Origin: Rhizobium leguminosarum bv. viciae USDA 2370
GTDB lineage: Bacteria > Pseudomonadota > Alphaproteobacteria > Rhizobiales > Rhizobiaceae
Length of the DNA: 64,000 bases
Reading direction: 5' to 3'
NCBI RefSeq assembly: GCF_002008365.1
Contig: NZ_MRDL01000046.1
Span: forward strand, 349,007-413,006
The notes below the pieces were generated by a model that was given only the letters and a program-made list of their open reading frames with translations, was not told the origin of the DNA and did not search any database. How positions within the stretch are numbered: the stretch's first letter is position 1; every line of letters begins with the position of its first letter. This document shows positions 16,098-25,331 of the stretch, in pieces. The translations under genes and the position numbers were made by a program.

Positions 16098-17273
16098 TCA
16101 GGCCGCCGTCGGATTGATCACGTTCATATCGATTTCGGTGAGTTCCACGCGTCGCTCGAAGGCCACGCCCGCCTCGTCGAACAGGTGGCAATCGACGGCA
16201 TTGATGCCGGTCGCAACCGGCGCGTCCGCGCGGATGCCGACGCTGCCGGGCAGCATGGCGCAGAAATTCTCGGCCTCGCCGTTGAGCGAGGCGTAAGCGA
16301 CAGTATTGGCCCCGAGGCGCTCGATGACCGTCGGCGTCACGGTAAAGACGATATCGCCGCCGCCGAGCTGGATATGCTCCGGCCGGATGCCGAGCGTCAA
16401 AGCCTTACCGGTCATGCCATCGCGCGGCGTCACCGGCAACAGGGCTGTCTGGCCCTGATACTCCACCTCGACGCCATTGGCGCTGACGCTTTTGCAGGTC
16501 ACGGGAAGAAAATTCATTTTCGGATTGCCGATAAAGCCGGCGACGAACTGGTTTGCGGGCTTGTGATAAAGCTCCAGCGGCGCCCCCGTCTGGGAGATAT
16601 CGCCGGAATCCAGCACGACGATACGGTCGGCCATAGTCATCGCCTCGACCTGGTCGTGCGTCACATAGATCATCGTCGCCTTCAACTGCCTGTGCAGCTT
16701 GGCAAGCTCGATGCGCATGTCGGCGCGAAGTGCTGCGTCGAGGTTGGAGAGCGGCTCGTCGAACAGGAATATCTTCGGTTCGCGCACGATGGCGCGGCCG
16801 ATCGCCACGCGTTGGCGCTGGCCACCGGACAACATGCCGGGTTTCTGCTGCAGCCGTTGTTCGAGGTGAAGGATGCGCGCTGCATTTTCCACCTTGGCCT
16901 TGAGCTTTTCCTCCTCCATCTTTTCGACGCGAAGCGGAAAGGCGATGTTCTCGAAGACTGTCATGTGCGGGTAGAGCGCGTAGGACTGGAACACCATGGC
17001 GATGCCGCGCTTGACCGGCGGCAGGTCATTGACCCTGATACCATCGATGACGATGTCGCCCGCGCTCGTCGCGTCGAGACCGGCGATCATGCGCAGCAGG
17101 GTGGACTTGCCGCAGCCTGACGGGCCGACGAAGACGACGAACTCGCCGTTCCTCACATCGAGCTGCACGCCCTTCAAAACTTCGTAGTCGCCATAGAACT
17201 TCTGAACTTTGTTGAGAAAGAGCTGTCCCAAAAATCTGTCTCCACCGGCGGCCTTCGTCGCACATTCGATCAT
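16098..17273 (-). CDS. CUT1 sugar ABC transporter ATPase (UgpC/MsmK-like)
   Basis: ATP-binding subunit of a carbohydrate importer, 391 residues. Walker A GPSGCGKST, Q-loop VFQSYALYP, signature LSGGQRQRVAIGRA, Walker B IFLFDEPLSNLD and switch VTHDQ are intact, and a C-terminal TOBE/MalK-like regulatory domain follows (LTLGIRPEHI). I chose the ATG at 17273, with AGGA five bases upstream. It is the last gene of the operon dehydrogenase-permease-permease-binding protein-ATPase and lies 160 bases after the binding-protein gene, across a strong hairpin. Confidence 0.92.
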   Translation of the reverse strand: MIECATKAAGGDRFLGQLFLNKVQKFYGDYEVLKGVQLDVRNGEFVVFVGPSGCGKSTLLRMIAGLDATSAGDIVIDGIRVNDLPPVKRGIAMVFQSYALYPHMTVFENIAFPLRVEKMEEEKLKAKVENAARILHLEQRLQQKPGMLSGGQRQRVAIGRAIVREPKIFLFDEPLSNLDAALRADMRIELAKLHRQLKATMIYVTHDQVEAMTMADRIVVLDSGDISQTGAPLELYHKPANQFVAGFIGNPKMNFLPVTCKSVSANGVEVEYQGQTALLPVTPRDGMTGKALTLGIRPEHIQLGGGDIVFTVTPTVIERLGANTVAYASLNGEAENFCAMLPGSVGIRADAPVATGINAVDCHLFDEAGVAFERRVELTEIDMNVINPTAA

Positions 17274-17387
17274 CGTTCCTGCATATTCCTTAAATCGGAT
17301 TCGATTTAGAGATAAAACTATGCAGCAATTCAAAGTGTTACAGCGTTCCCTTGCGGCTCTCGAAAAGACGCGCGGCGCTGTAGGGGA

Positions 17388-17418
17388 GGGATCGCGGGCT
17401 GTTGCCGTCCGCGATCCC
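17388..17418. promoter_or_regulatory. Intercistronic hairpin after the sugar SBP gene
   Basis: Perfect 10-base arms GGGATCGCGG (17388-17397) and CCGCGATCCC (17409-17418) with an 11-base loop. It lies 16 bases downstream of the binding-protein stop codon and before the ATPase gene. No U-run follows on the minus strand, so partial termination or 3'-end protection of the binding-protein mRNA is more likely than full termination. Confidence 0.65.
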
Positions 17419-17433
17419 AAGGTGCCCAAAAGC

Positions 17434-18666
17434 TTACTTGAACGCCTCGACTTCGCCAGCAGCCTTCTTGAGCGCCGCTTCAGGCTCGGCCTTACCCGTC
17501 ACCACGGACTGGATCATCTCGATCATCGAGTTCTGGAAGCCCTTATAGTCGGTGAAGAGCGGCTCGGGACCACCATAGCTGATGCCGTCGATCAAGGGCT
17601 TCCAGTAAGGATCCTTGGCGACGAACTCGTCGACCTTTGCGGACGGACGCAGGGGAGTGAGGCCGGCGCCGCCCTGCAGTTCGTATTCGGACTGCACATC
17701 GGGCGAGGTGATGAACTTGGCAAATTCCGTCGCCTTGTCCTCCACCCCTGAACCCTTGAAGATCGCCAGGCTGTCGGTGATCAGCAGCGTGCCGGGGCCT
17801 TTGGCGTCGGGACCGAGCGGCAGTGTCGTGATGCCCCAGCTGATCTTCGTCTTCTTCAGGCGGTCGGCCGCGCCCGAGCCGGCCTGGATCATCGCGACCT
17901 TGCCGTCGAGGAAGATGGCGCGGACTTCGTTCTGCTCGTAGGCCGTCGGGCCTTCTTCGGAGTAGGGAACGATATCCTTGTAGGCCTTCAGCGCAGCAAG
18001 AATCTCAGGGCTGTCCAGCGTGACCTTGCCGTCGGCATCGATCACCGCACCGTTGTTGGTGTAAACCCAATGCATGAACTGGTGCATCGTATTGTCGAAG
18101 GTCTTGGCGGAGAGACCAAAGCCCGGAATGCCGGTCTTTTCCTTGATGGTCTTTGCCATCTCGATTTCTTCAGCCCAGGTCTTCGGAGGCGTCTCGGGAT
18201 CGAGGCCGGCCTGCTTGAACAGATCCTTGTTCCAATAGAGCGCCTTGGTAGAGAAGGCGATCGGAACGCCCCACTGCGAGCCCTCGAAGGTGACCGTGTC
18301 GACGATGTGCGGATAGTAGGTCTTCTTCTCGTCGTCCGTCATCGGCACCGGAACGATGAGGTCGTTCTGCGCGAACTCCTTCAGCGTGCGCGAACCGACA
18401 TAGGCCATCGCCACCGGCGTGCCGGCGGCGGCGAGCGTCGTTGCCTTGTCCTGGCACTGCGCCCATCCGACGACCTCGGGGGCGATCTTCCAGCCTGTGT
18501 TCTTTTCTTCCCACTGCTTGATGTATTTGGTGTGGACCGGGTCGATCGTGTCGCCGCAATAGATCCAGCTGATTTCCTTGTCGGCCGCCTGGACAGTGAC
18601 TGTGGTCAGTGCCGTCGAACCGAGCAAAGCGAGCCCCATAAGGCCTGTCTTGATGGTAATGCTCAC
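17434..18666 (-). CDS. Sugar ABC transporter substrate-binding protein, family 1
   Basis: Periplasmic binding protein of 410 residues. A Sec signal peptide is clear (lysine, hydrophobic stretch LMGLALLGSTALTTVTVQA, then AADKEI). The mature part has the family 1 features: a central AFSTKALYWNKDLFKQAGLD segment and the C-terminal helix region FAKFITSPDVQSEYELQ. It determines the specificity of the CUT1 importer encoded around it; the sugar cannot be named. Family length is normal. Confidence 0.92.
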   Translation of the reverse strand: MSITIKTGLMGLALLGSTALTTVTVQAADKEISWIYCGDTIDPVHTKYIKQWEEKNTGWKIAPEVVGWAQCQDKATTLAAAGTPVAMAYVGSRTLKEFAQNDLIVPVPMTDDEKKTYYPHIVDTVTFEGSQWGVPIAFSTKALYWNKDLFKQAGLDPETPPKTWAEEIEMAKTIKEKTGIPGFGLSAKTFDNTMHQFMHWVYTNNGAVIDADGKVTLDSPEILAALKAYKDIVPYSEEGPTAYEQNEVRAIFLDGKVAMIQAGSGAADRLKKTKISWGITTLPLGPDAKGPGTLLITDSLAIFKGSGVEDKATEFAKFITSPDVQSEYELQGGAGLTPLRPSAKVDEFVAKDPYWKPLIDGISYGGPEPLFTDYKGFQNSMIEMIQSVVTGKAEPEAALKKAAGEVEAFK

Positions 18667-18712
18667 GTCGTGACTCCCATTCTTGTGTTAGCTGTTCACT
18701 CGTTTTTTGGTC

Positions 18713-19570
18713 TTATTGTTTCACCGCACCGGCGGTCAGCCCGCCGACAAGGTAGCGCTGAAGGAAGAAGATAACGACCATCGCCGGCGCGATACCGACG
18801 AAGGAAGCCGCCATCAGTTCGTTCCAGATGACCTCCTGCTTGCCGAAGTAAGCAAAGAGCCCCACCGGCAAGGGCATGTATTCGGTCTTCGAGTTGAACG
18901 TCAGCGCGAAGATGAATTGCTGGGCGTAAGCGCCGATGAAGGTGGTTATGGCGACGACGATAATCCCCGGCATCGCGATGGGCAGGATGACACGGCGAAG
19001 CGTGTAGAAATGGCTGGCGCCATCCATATAGGCCGCTTCGTTCAGCTCCTGCGGAATACGGATCATGTAGGTGCGCAGCAGCCAGATCGCCGAAGGAATC
19101 AGGAAGGCGACGCCCGGCACGATCATCGCGAGATAGGTGTTGAGCACACCCATGCTGCGCATCAGCCGGAAGAGCGGGATCAACAGCACGGCGCCGGAGA
19201 ACATGTTCACGGTCAGGAATGCGCCGAGCAGGATCCCCATGCCCTTGAATTCGAACTTCGCGAAAGCATAGGCGGCCGGAATGACGAGGCAAAGCACGAT
19301 CAGCGTGACGATGATCGAGATGAAGAAAGAATTGAAGATATAGCGACCGAAACCCGGCACGCTGATCCACATCGTCCGATAGGCTTCGAACGAGCCGTTC
19401 TCCGGCCAGAAGCGGTAGGGCGAGGAGAAGAGCTGGCTGAGCGGCTTCAGTGAAACCAGGAAACCTTCAACGAAGGGCGACAGCACGAAGAAAAGAAACA
19501 CCGCGATGCCGCAATAAATCAGAATGATTTCCCACCAGCGATAACGGTCGATCATGGCTGCATTGCTCAT
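18713..19570 (-). CDS. CUT1 sugar ABC transporter permease (MalG-like)
   Basis: Inner-membrane permease of 285 residues with six predicted helices. The cytoplasmic EAA loop reads EAAYMDGASHFYTLRRVILPIAMP, which contacts the ATPase. The ending FLQRYLVGGLTAGAVKQ is the standard C-terminus of MalG-type permeases. Its first four bases overlap the end of the preceding permease gene, showing tight coupling. Confidence 0.92.
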   Translation of the reverse strand: MSNAAMIDRYRWWEIILIYCGIAVFLFFVLSPFVEGFLVSLKPLSQLFSSPYRFWPENGSFEAYRTMWISVPGFGRYIFNSFFISIIVTLIVLCLVIPAAYAFAKFEFKGMGILLGAFLTVNMFSGAVLLIPLFRLMRSMGVLNTYLAMIVPGVAFLIPSAIWLLRTYMIRIPQELNEAAYMDGASHFYTLRRVILPIAMPGIIVVAITTFIGAYAQQFIFALTFNSKTEYMPLPVGLFAYFGKQEVIWNELMAASFVGIAPAMVVIFFLQRYLVGGLTAGAVKQ

Positions 19571-20451
19571 GCGCGCTTCTCCGGATTGAGGCGGCGGGTA
19601 ACGCGGAAATAGGCGAAGCAGAAGAGCGACAGGAAGATGCAGATCAAAACGGCGCGCGCTGCACCTTCACCGTATTTCTTCGAGCCGATCGCGGTCTGAT
19701 AGGTATCGATGATCATCGTCGTCGTCTCGCCGCTCGGTCCGCCCTGAGTCAGAATCCAGATGATGTCGAAGGAGTTGAAGGTGGCGATCAGCGAGAGCAT
19801 CGACATGGTGATGATCGCCGGAACCATCAGAGGCAGCGTGATGCGGCGGAAGCGATACCAACGACCGGCGCCGTCGGTCCAGGCGGCCTCGTAGAGATCC
19901 TTCGGAATCGATTGGATCGCCGCCAGGAAGTAGATCGTCACCAGCGGCACGCCGATCCACACGTCGGTGATGATCGTGGCCCAGAAGGCCGTGCTTCCAT
20001 AGGCGAGGAAGGCGACCGGGCCGTCGACGAGACCGAAGCGCTGCAACATGCCCGATATCATCCCGAACTGGCCATTATACATCCAGCCCCACATGAAGAT
20101 GCCGATCGCCATCGGCACGATCCATGGCGGCATGGTCAAAAGCCGGAACAATGAGCGGCCGGGCACCGCGGCGTTCAGCATGGTCGCACCGAACGTGCCG
20201 ATCACCATTTTCAAGGCGACAGAGAAGAACGTCCAGATGAAGGTGCGGATGATGACTTCCGCAAACCGCGCATCGAAGATCTTCTCGTAATTAATCCAGC
20301 CGACCCAATTGGTGGTCTTCTTGAGGGAGGCATCGGTGAAGGAGAGAATGAATGTATCGACCAGCGGGTAGGCGACGATCGCCAGAACATAAAGGACAGC
20401 CGGAAGAAGAAGGATCCAGGCGAAGATGACCGTGCTTCTTTGAACACTCAT
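19567..20451 (-). CDS. CUT1 sugar ABC transporter permease (MalF-like)
   Basis: Partner permease of 294 residues with six helices. It has the N-terminal helix VIFAWILLLPAVLYVLAIV and the EAA loop YEAAWTDGAGRWYRFRRITLP. It overlaps the MalG-like gene by four bases and follows the Gfo/Idh/MocA gene by 13 bases. Confidence 0.92.
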   Translation of the reverse strand: MSVQRSTVIFAWILLLPAVLYVLAIVAYPLVDTFILSFTDASLKKTTNWVGWINYEKIFDARFAEVIIRTFIWTFFSVALKMVIGTFGATMLNAAVPGRSLFRLLTMPPWIVPMAIGIFMWGWMYNGQFGMISGMLQRFGLVDGPVAFLAYGSTAFWATIITDVWIGVPLVTIYFLAAIQSIPKDLYEAAWTDGAGRWYRFRRITLPLMVPAIITMSMLSLIATFNSFDIIWILTQGGPSGETTTMIIDTYQTAIGSKKYGEGAARAVLICIFLSLFCFAYFRVTRRLNPEKRA

Positions 20452-20464
20452 CTTGCCGCCCTCC

Positions 20465-21622
20465 TCAAGCCGCTCTTGCGTGAAGGGCTTCGTCGAAGCG
20501 GTCCCAGACGGGTCTGAGATCGACGACCATTTTCTTCATCCTCGCTTCGTCCATCGCCAAGGCGAGGATGCCGGCTTCGAGCGCATTCAGCGTCGAAACA
20601 GGAAGCTCGAGCCCGGTGCGCACGCTTTCAAGCAGGTCGCTCGCCATCTGTTCATCGGCGCCGTAATGCTGGGACAGCTCCGTGGCGGCATATTTGTTTT
20701 CGACCACCTTGTTGCCGGTCAGCTGTTCGTGCACGTCGAGATAACCGCGAACGAAATCGCCTTCGGCCATGCCGCGCGAGCCCATGATGGCGAAACGGCG
20801 GAACTGGTCGGGCACGTTCAGATTGGTGTGGAAATTCATGCCGACGCCATTGGCATATTCGACGATCGCGACCTGATAGTCGATGATATCGGCGTCGCTG
20901 TCGAAGACCTTGTCCGACCCCATCCATCCGCTCGGCTTGCGGTGGAAAAGCTCGAGGTCGTTGATACCCTCGCGCGCCGGGTCGTTGTCCGGAATGAAAC
21001 TCTTGCGGCCGCCGAAACTTGCAACGCGCTCCGGCCTTGCGCCGACGACACCATTGTAAAGATCGAGGTCGTGGCAGCATTTCTCCAGCATGAAGCTGCC
21101 GGAATAGCGCTCATAGCGGCGCCAGTCGCGCATGAAAAAGGCGCCATGATAAGGCTCGATATGTTCGGAGGCCTCGATCGACACGATCTGGCCAAGCTTG
21201 CCCTCGGCCTGGATGGCGCGCAGATCCTTGTAAAGAGGAGAATAGCGCAGGACGAGACCGACCATCAGCCGCTCGTGGCCGAATTTTGCCATCAGATGGG
21301 CAAGCTCGATGCTTTCGGTGATGGTCGTGACGATCGGCTTTTCGCAGAAGACCTTGAGGCCGGCTTGAAGTCCGAGCCTGATATGATCGAGATGCAGGTG
21401 ATTGGGAGAGCCGATCATCAGCAGATCGAGCTTTTCGGAAGCGAGGAGTTCCTCCGGCGAGCCATAGGCCTTGCCGACTGAAATTCCCTTTTCCGTCAAT
21501 CCGGGAAGTCCGGCAGGTTCCGGATCCACATAGCCTACGATGTCGAAGCTGCTATCAATTGCCTTGAAAACATAGCCGAGATAGCCGAGCCGGAATCCTA
21601 GCCCGATGATTCCCACTTTCAT
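20465..21622 (-). CDS. Gfo/Idh/MocA-family oxidoreductase
   Basis: NAD(P)-dependent sugar or inositol dehydrogenase-like protein of 385 residues. The Rossmann motif VGIIGLGFRLGYLG is at the very N-terminus, followed by the family motif CEKPIVTT and the catalytic-region sequence EKCCHDLDLYNGV. It is the first gene of the CUT1 operon, so it probably modifies the imported sugar or glycoside. I prefer the ATG at 21622, directly before the Rossmann fold; an upstream ATG at 21670 is possible. Confidence 0.88.
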   Translation of the reverse strand: MKVGIIGLGFRLGYLGYVFKAIDSSFDIVGYVDPEPAGLPGLTEKGISVGKAYGSPEELLASEKLDLLMIGSPNHLHLDHIRLGLQAGLKVFCEKPIVTTITESIELAHLMAKFGHERLMVGLVLRYSPLYKDLRAIQAEGKLGQIVSIEASEHIEPYHGAFFMRDWRRYERYSGSFMLEKCCHDLDLYNGVVGARPERVASFGGRKSFIPDNDPAREGINDLELFHRKPSGWMGSDKVFDSDADIIDYQVAIVEYANGVGMNFHTNLNVPDQFRRFAIMGSRGMAEGDFVRGYLDVHEQLTGNKVVENKYAATELSQHYGADEQMASDLLESVRTGLELPVSTLNALEAGILALAMDEARMKKMVVDLRPVWDRFDEALHARAA

Positions 21623-21951
21623 GCCGATCAAGTTCCCATTTAGTAATTTATTTTCTTTAAGTTGGGACAAAAATCGGGAGGCGTCAATAGAAAACGGGCC
21701 TCAAAGCGCGAGTATGAAATTAATTTTCATAGATCGGTAGCCGGCGGTCGATTGCTGGCTGCGACCGGCCGGACGCCGATTGCCAAAGGGAACAGTCCGC
21801 TTCTCTTGAAGCCGGGGCGGCGAATTCAGCGACTGTTGGCGCAGCCATCGATTGCCCCGGCAAGCTCACGCGGAACTCGCGAAATGTTGAAAAGAGTCGC
21901 GAGTTTACCTGTGTAGGATGGTGCGAGAACCGGAGGCAAGGAGGAGCCATC
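21623..21951. other. Divergent promoter region, 329 bases
   Basis: No gene is visible between the dehydrogenase and the dienelactone hydrolase, which are divergent. The only clear element is the dyad at 21713-21731. The region should contain promoters for both directions; the right one is followed by a strong AGGAGG. Confidence 0.6.
21713..21731. promoter_or_regulatory. Operator-like dyad before the sugar ABC operon
   Basis: Perfect 7-base arms TATGAAA (21713-21719) and TTTCATA (21725-21731) with spacer TTAAT, about 90 bases upstream of the dehydrogenase start. The half-site TGAAA/TTTCA is shared with the dyad next to the RpiR gene at 11659. No regulator gene lies in this operon, so a distant RpiR- or LacI-type protein may bind it. 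Confidence 0.5.
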
Positions 21952-22839
21952 ATGACCCGAATGACAGCCAAGGATTTCCCTCAGGAACTTCTCGAACTCT
22001 ACGATTATTACGCGCACGGGAGAATTACCAAGCGCGAGTTTCTCGACCGCGCCGGCAAATTCGCCGTCGGCGGCGTCACGGCGGCCGCCATTCTTGCATC
22101 GCTGAGCCCTGACTATGCGCTGGCGACCCAGGTCGAGTTCACCGATCCCGATATATCAGCCGAATACATCACCTATCCCTCGCCAAAGGGAAATGGAGAT
22201 GTCCGCGCCTATCTCGTCCGCCCCAAAAACGCGACCGGCAAAATCGCGGCCGTGGTGGTCGTTCACGAGAACAGGGGCCTGAACCCCTATATCGAGGATG
22301 TAGCGCGGCGTGTGGCAAAGGCGGGTTTCGTAGCACTTGCGCCGGATGGCCTCACGTCGGTCGGAGGCTACCCCGGCAATGACGAAAAGGGGCGGGAACT
22401 CCAGCAGAAGGTCGACCCGGAAAAACTGATGAACGACTTCTTCGCGGCGGTCGAATTTTTGATGCACAGCGATCTCACCACCGGCAAGGTCGGCATCACC
22501 GGCTTCTGCTATGGCGGTGGCGTTGCCAACGCTGCGGCGGTTGCCTATCCGGAACTTGCCGCCGCCGTGCCCTTTTACGGCCGACAGCCCCGCGCCGAAG
22601 ACGTGCCGAAGATCAAGGCGCCGTTGCTTCTCCATTATGCCGGGCTGGACAAGGGCATCAACGAAGGCTGGCCGGCCTATGAAGCTGCGCTGAAGTCATC
22701 AGGAAAAACATTCGAGGCTTACATCTATCCTGACGTCAATCACGGCTTCCACAATGATTCCACGCCGCGCTATGACGAGGCGGCTGCCAAGCTCGCCTGG
22801 CAGCGAACGGTCGACTGGTTTACGAAATACCTCGCCTGA
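21952..22839 (+). CDS. Dienelactone hydrolase family protein (YghX-like)
   Basis: Alpha/beta hydrolase of 295 residues. The nucleophile is Cys186 in GFCYGGG, as in dienelactone hydrolases; the acid is in LHYAGLDKG and the histidine in NHGFHND. Before the domain lies a segment KREFLDRAGKFAVGGVTAAAILASL, a twin-arginine-less variant of the export-like leader typical of this subgroup, in which the first 40 residues form a helical extension. ATG at 21952 follows AGGAGG. The substrate is unknown. The gene is convergent with MmgE/PrpD across a strong hairpin. Confidence 0.88.
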   Translation: MTRMTAKDFPQELLELYDYYAHGRITKREFLDRAGKFAVGGVTAAAILASLSPDYALATQVEFTDPDISAEYITYPSPKGNGDVRAYLVRPKNATGKIAAVVVVHENRGLNPYIEDVARRVAKAGFVALAPDGLTSVGGYPGNDEKGRELQQKVDPEKLMNDFFAAVEFLMHSDLTTGKVGITGFCYGGGVANAAAVAYPELAAAVPFYGRQPRAEDVPKIKAPLLLHYAGLDKGINEGWPAYEAALKSSGKTFEAYIYPDVNHGFHNDSTPRYDEAAAKLAWQRTVDWFTKYLA

Positions 22840-22863
22840 GAAGGCCGTGGCTTGAACGATGCT

Positions 22864-22887
22864 GCGGCGGGGAGGCTTCCCCGCCGC
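22864..22887. terminator. Bidirectional hairpin between convergent genes
   Basis: Perfect stem GCGGCGGGGA (22864-22873), loop GGCT, TCCCCGCCGC (22878-22887), located between the dienelactone hydrolase stop and the MmgE/PrpD stop. It is very GC-rich and stable but lacks a T-run on either side. Confidence 0.6.
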
Positions 22888-22906
22888 CTATCCGTCCCGC
22901 GGCTTG

Positions 22907-24280
22907 TCACGGCGACTGACGGCCTGTGATCAGGTTCCAGAAGCGATCGTCGCCGGACAGGTTTTCCAAATCGGCAAGCCTGCGAAGCTGCAGGAAAGAG
23001 GCGCCGGACACATTCCGATTTCCCCAGCGCAAGCAGTCCATCAATTTGACTTCGCGTTCATGCACGCTCATCGGCGCTTCGAGCGATCCTTTCGCATGCA
23101 AGCGGGACTTGTTCAAAACGCGCCCGTCGCGCATCGTGACCGTGACGACATGCGGGAGGCGCTCCACGCCTTTTTCCTCATCAGCCGAATAGGACCGCAT
23201 TTCGATGCGCGGCATGAATTCCCGGATTTCCGGCCGTCCGATCTCCTGCCGTGTAAAGTCCGAAAGGCTAAGGGCGCCTTTGAGGAAAGCTGTCGCCAGG
23301 CAATATTGCATCGAGAAGCGGGCCTCCACCTCGTCGGCGGGGTCGGGATAAGCGAGGTTGCGGGCAGCGGATATGCCGACTTTCGTCTCGATCCTGGCAA
23401 TGTCGCCCGCCAAAAGTCCATGCTCCTGCTTCAGATCCAGAAGCGCGTCGATTGCGCGATGGGTGGAGGCGCAGCAGGGATGGCGCTTGGTCACCACACC
23501 CCGGCTTTCGATGATATGCTCTTCGTCAAATGTCAGGCCTTCCCAGCCCTTGGCATCATCGCCTCCGAAAAGGTCGAGGAAGCCTTGCGGCCGCTCGAGG
23601 ATATCCGGCCGCCCGCTCATGCCCGCAAGCGCCATGCGCGCCGCATCCACGGCATTGCGCGCGGCAATGCCGGCGTGAAGCGGTTTGGCGGTCGTGCCGA
23701 ATTGCCCTTTCGGGCCACAGGCGAAGCTCGTCGCGAGGCTCATGGCCGCGACCAGGCTTTCTTCGTCGGCACCGAGAAGCCGTGCCACTCCAGCCGCAGC
23801 CCCAATGCTGCCGACCGTCGCCGTTGCGTGCCAGCCCCTGTTGTAATGAGAGGGATTGACGCCGAAGCCGACCGCCGCCTGCGCTTCCAGCCCGGCCAGG
23901 TAGGCCTCGAGAAACCGTTTTCCGCTTGTCACCTTGCCGCTCGCCAGAACCGCCAGCAGCGCCGGCACCAGCACCGCGGAAGCATGCGCCCTCGCCGGAT
24001 GGAAATTGTCATCGAAATCGAGCGCATGAGCCGCCGTTGCATTGATGAGTGCGGCGAGCGAGGGTGAGACGGAGCCGCCGGTGACGAGCCGCGCTTCGCC
24101 ACCTCCGACGATTTCCCCATCGAAAGCGCGAGTGAGCGCGGCAACGCTTTCATCGCCTCTGCCCGCAATCATGCAGCCGATGGCGTCCACCGCTGCATCT
24201 CTTGCCCGGTCCATGGCGAGGTTTGAGAACGCCGTTCGCGACAGGACCTGTTCCGCGATCTTCCGGAGAATGGTGGCCAT
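22907..24280 (-). CDS. MmgE/PrpD family protein
   Basis: A 457-residue member of the family that includes 2-methylcitrate dehydratase (PrpD) and cis-aconitate decarboxylase. Recognisable segments are AIGCMIAGRGDESV, INATAAHALDFDDNFHPARAH (the active-site region), HATATVGSIGAAAG and KRHPCCASTHRAIDA. It probably eliminates water or decarboxylates a small tricarboxylate-like acid. ATG at 24280 gives the usual family length. It is divergent from two LysR regulators, either of which could control it. Confidence 0.87.
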   Translation of the reverse strand: MATILRKIAEQVLSRTAFSNLAMDRARDAAVDAIGCMIAGRGDESVAALTRAFDGEIVGGGEARLVTGGSVSPSLAALINATAAHALDFDDNFHPARAHASAVLVPALLAVLASGKVTSGKRFLEAYLAGLEAQAAVGFGVNPSHYNRGWHATATVGSIGAAAGVARLLGADEESLVAAMSLATSFACGPKGQFGTTAKPLHAGIAARNAVDAARMALAGMSGRPDILERPQGFLDLFGGDDAKGWEGLTFDEEHIIESRGVVTKRHPCCASTHRAIDALLDLKQEHGLLAGDIARIETKVGISAARNLAYPDPADEVEARFSMQYCLATAFLKGALSLSDFTRQEIGRPEIREFMPRIEMRSYSADEEKGVERLPHVVTVTMRDGRVLNKSRLHAKGSLEAPMSVHEREVKLMDCLRWGNRNVSGASFLQLRRLADLENLSGDDRFWNLITGRQSP

Positions 24281-24388
24281 TGACGAAAGTCTTTCCGTGA
24301 GTTTGGTTCTCAGCGGAAAATGTTCAAGTTTCCGCTGGTCCGCAATCTTATGCGGTTTGCGGGTAGGGCTATCGACATTGGAGATAGA

Positions 24389-25294
24389 ATGGCGCGAGAC
24401 ACGAGTGCGGCGATCAGCCTGAAGCATATCGAGGCCTATGACGCCATCGCCGCGACGGGCTCGACGATCGCCGCTTCCGTTGAGCTTGGGATCTCGCAAT
24501 CGAACGCCAGTCGCTTGTTGCAGCAACTGGAAGACTATCTCGGCGTCCGGCTTTTCGACCGGGAAAAGAACCGGCTTCAACCGACCCGCGAGGGGCTGCA
24601 GCTCGGCCCGGAAATCCGTGCCATTTCCGACCGGCTACGTGCCTTGAAAACGGCGGCGATGGAGCTCGAGAGCGGTCGATCGCGCGAGATCATGCTGCGG
24701 CTCGCCTTTCCCGCCAGCCTTTCCACGACGCGCATTCCGAAGCTGCTGAAGAACTTTCTCGCGGCGAATGGTCCGATGCGCGTCGAAGTCGCATCCGGCA
24801 GCTATCTCGCAATTGAACGGATGGTGGCCGACGGCGAGGCCGATCTCGGTTTCGCGCGTCTGCCGCTGATGAGCCCGGGACTGAAACAGGAGAAGATCCT
24901 GTCGTCGCGGATCATTTGCGCCCTACACAAGGATCATCCCAAGGCCGGCAGCCGCCTATTGTTGGTCGGCGACCTGAAGGGGCAGGATCTGATCATGCTG
25001 AACAGGGAGCGACCGGTTCGCCACGAGCTTGAGGCGTTATTCTACAAGGCCGGCATCCGCCAACGCCCCCTGCTCGAAGCGCATTCGGTGGCGAGTGCCT
25101 GCGCGCTGGCCGCCCAGGGGCTCGGCATTGCGCTGGTCGGCGAGATCATCGCCCGCGAATTTGCGACGCTGCCGCTGCAGTTCATTCCGCTCGAACCGGA
25201 ACTGCCGGTTGCCTATGCGCTGATCAGCGGAGAGAAATTTCCGATGCCCAAGGCAGCCGGCCTCTTCCTTCAAAGCATTTCGGACTGGGCATGA
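24389..25294 (+). CDS. LysR-family transcriptional regulator 1
   Basis: LysR regulator of 301 residues: winged helix in residues ~8-65 (LKHIEAYDAIAATGSTIAAS ... SRLLQQLEDYLGVRLFDREK) and a two-lobed effector-binding domain. ATG at 24389 has GGAG at good spacing. It is divergent from MmgE/PrpD and is followed after 37 bases by a second LysR gene with a very similar DNA-binding domain (both have GSTIA and SRLLQQLE), so the pair probably arose by duplication. Confidence 0.9.
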   Translation: MARDTSAAISLKHIEAYDAIAATGSTIAASVELGISQSNASRLLQQLEDYLGVRLFDREKNRLQPTREGLQLGPEIRAISDRLRALKTAAMELESGRSREIMLRLAFPASLSTTRIPKLLKNFLAANGPMRVEVASGSYLAIERMVADGEADLGFARLPLMSPGLKQEKILSSRIICALHKDHPKAGSRLLLVGDLKGQDLIMLNRERPVRHELEALFYKAGIRQRPLLEAHSVASACALAAQGLGIALVGEIIAREFATLPLQFIPLEPELPVAYALISGEKFPMPKAAGLFLQSISDWA

Positions 25295-25331
25295 TGACGG
25301 TGCTTGAACCGTCCCGGGGGATCGAAAACGC

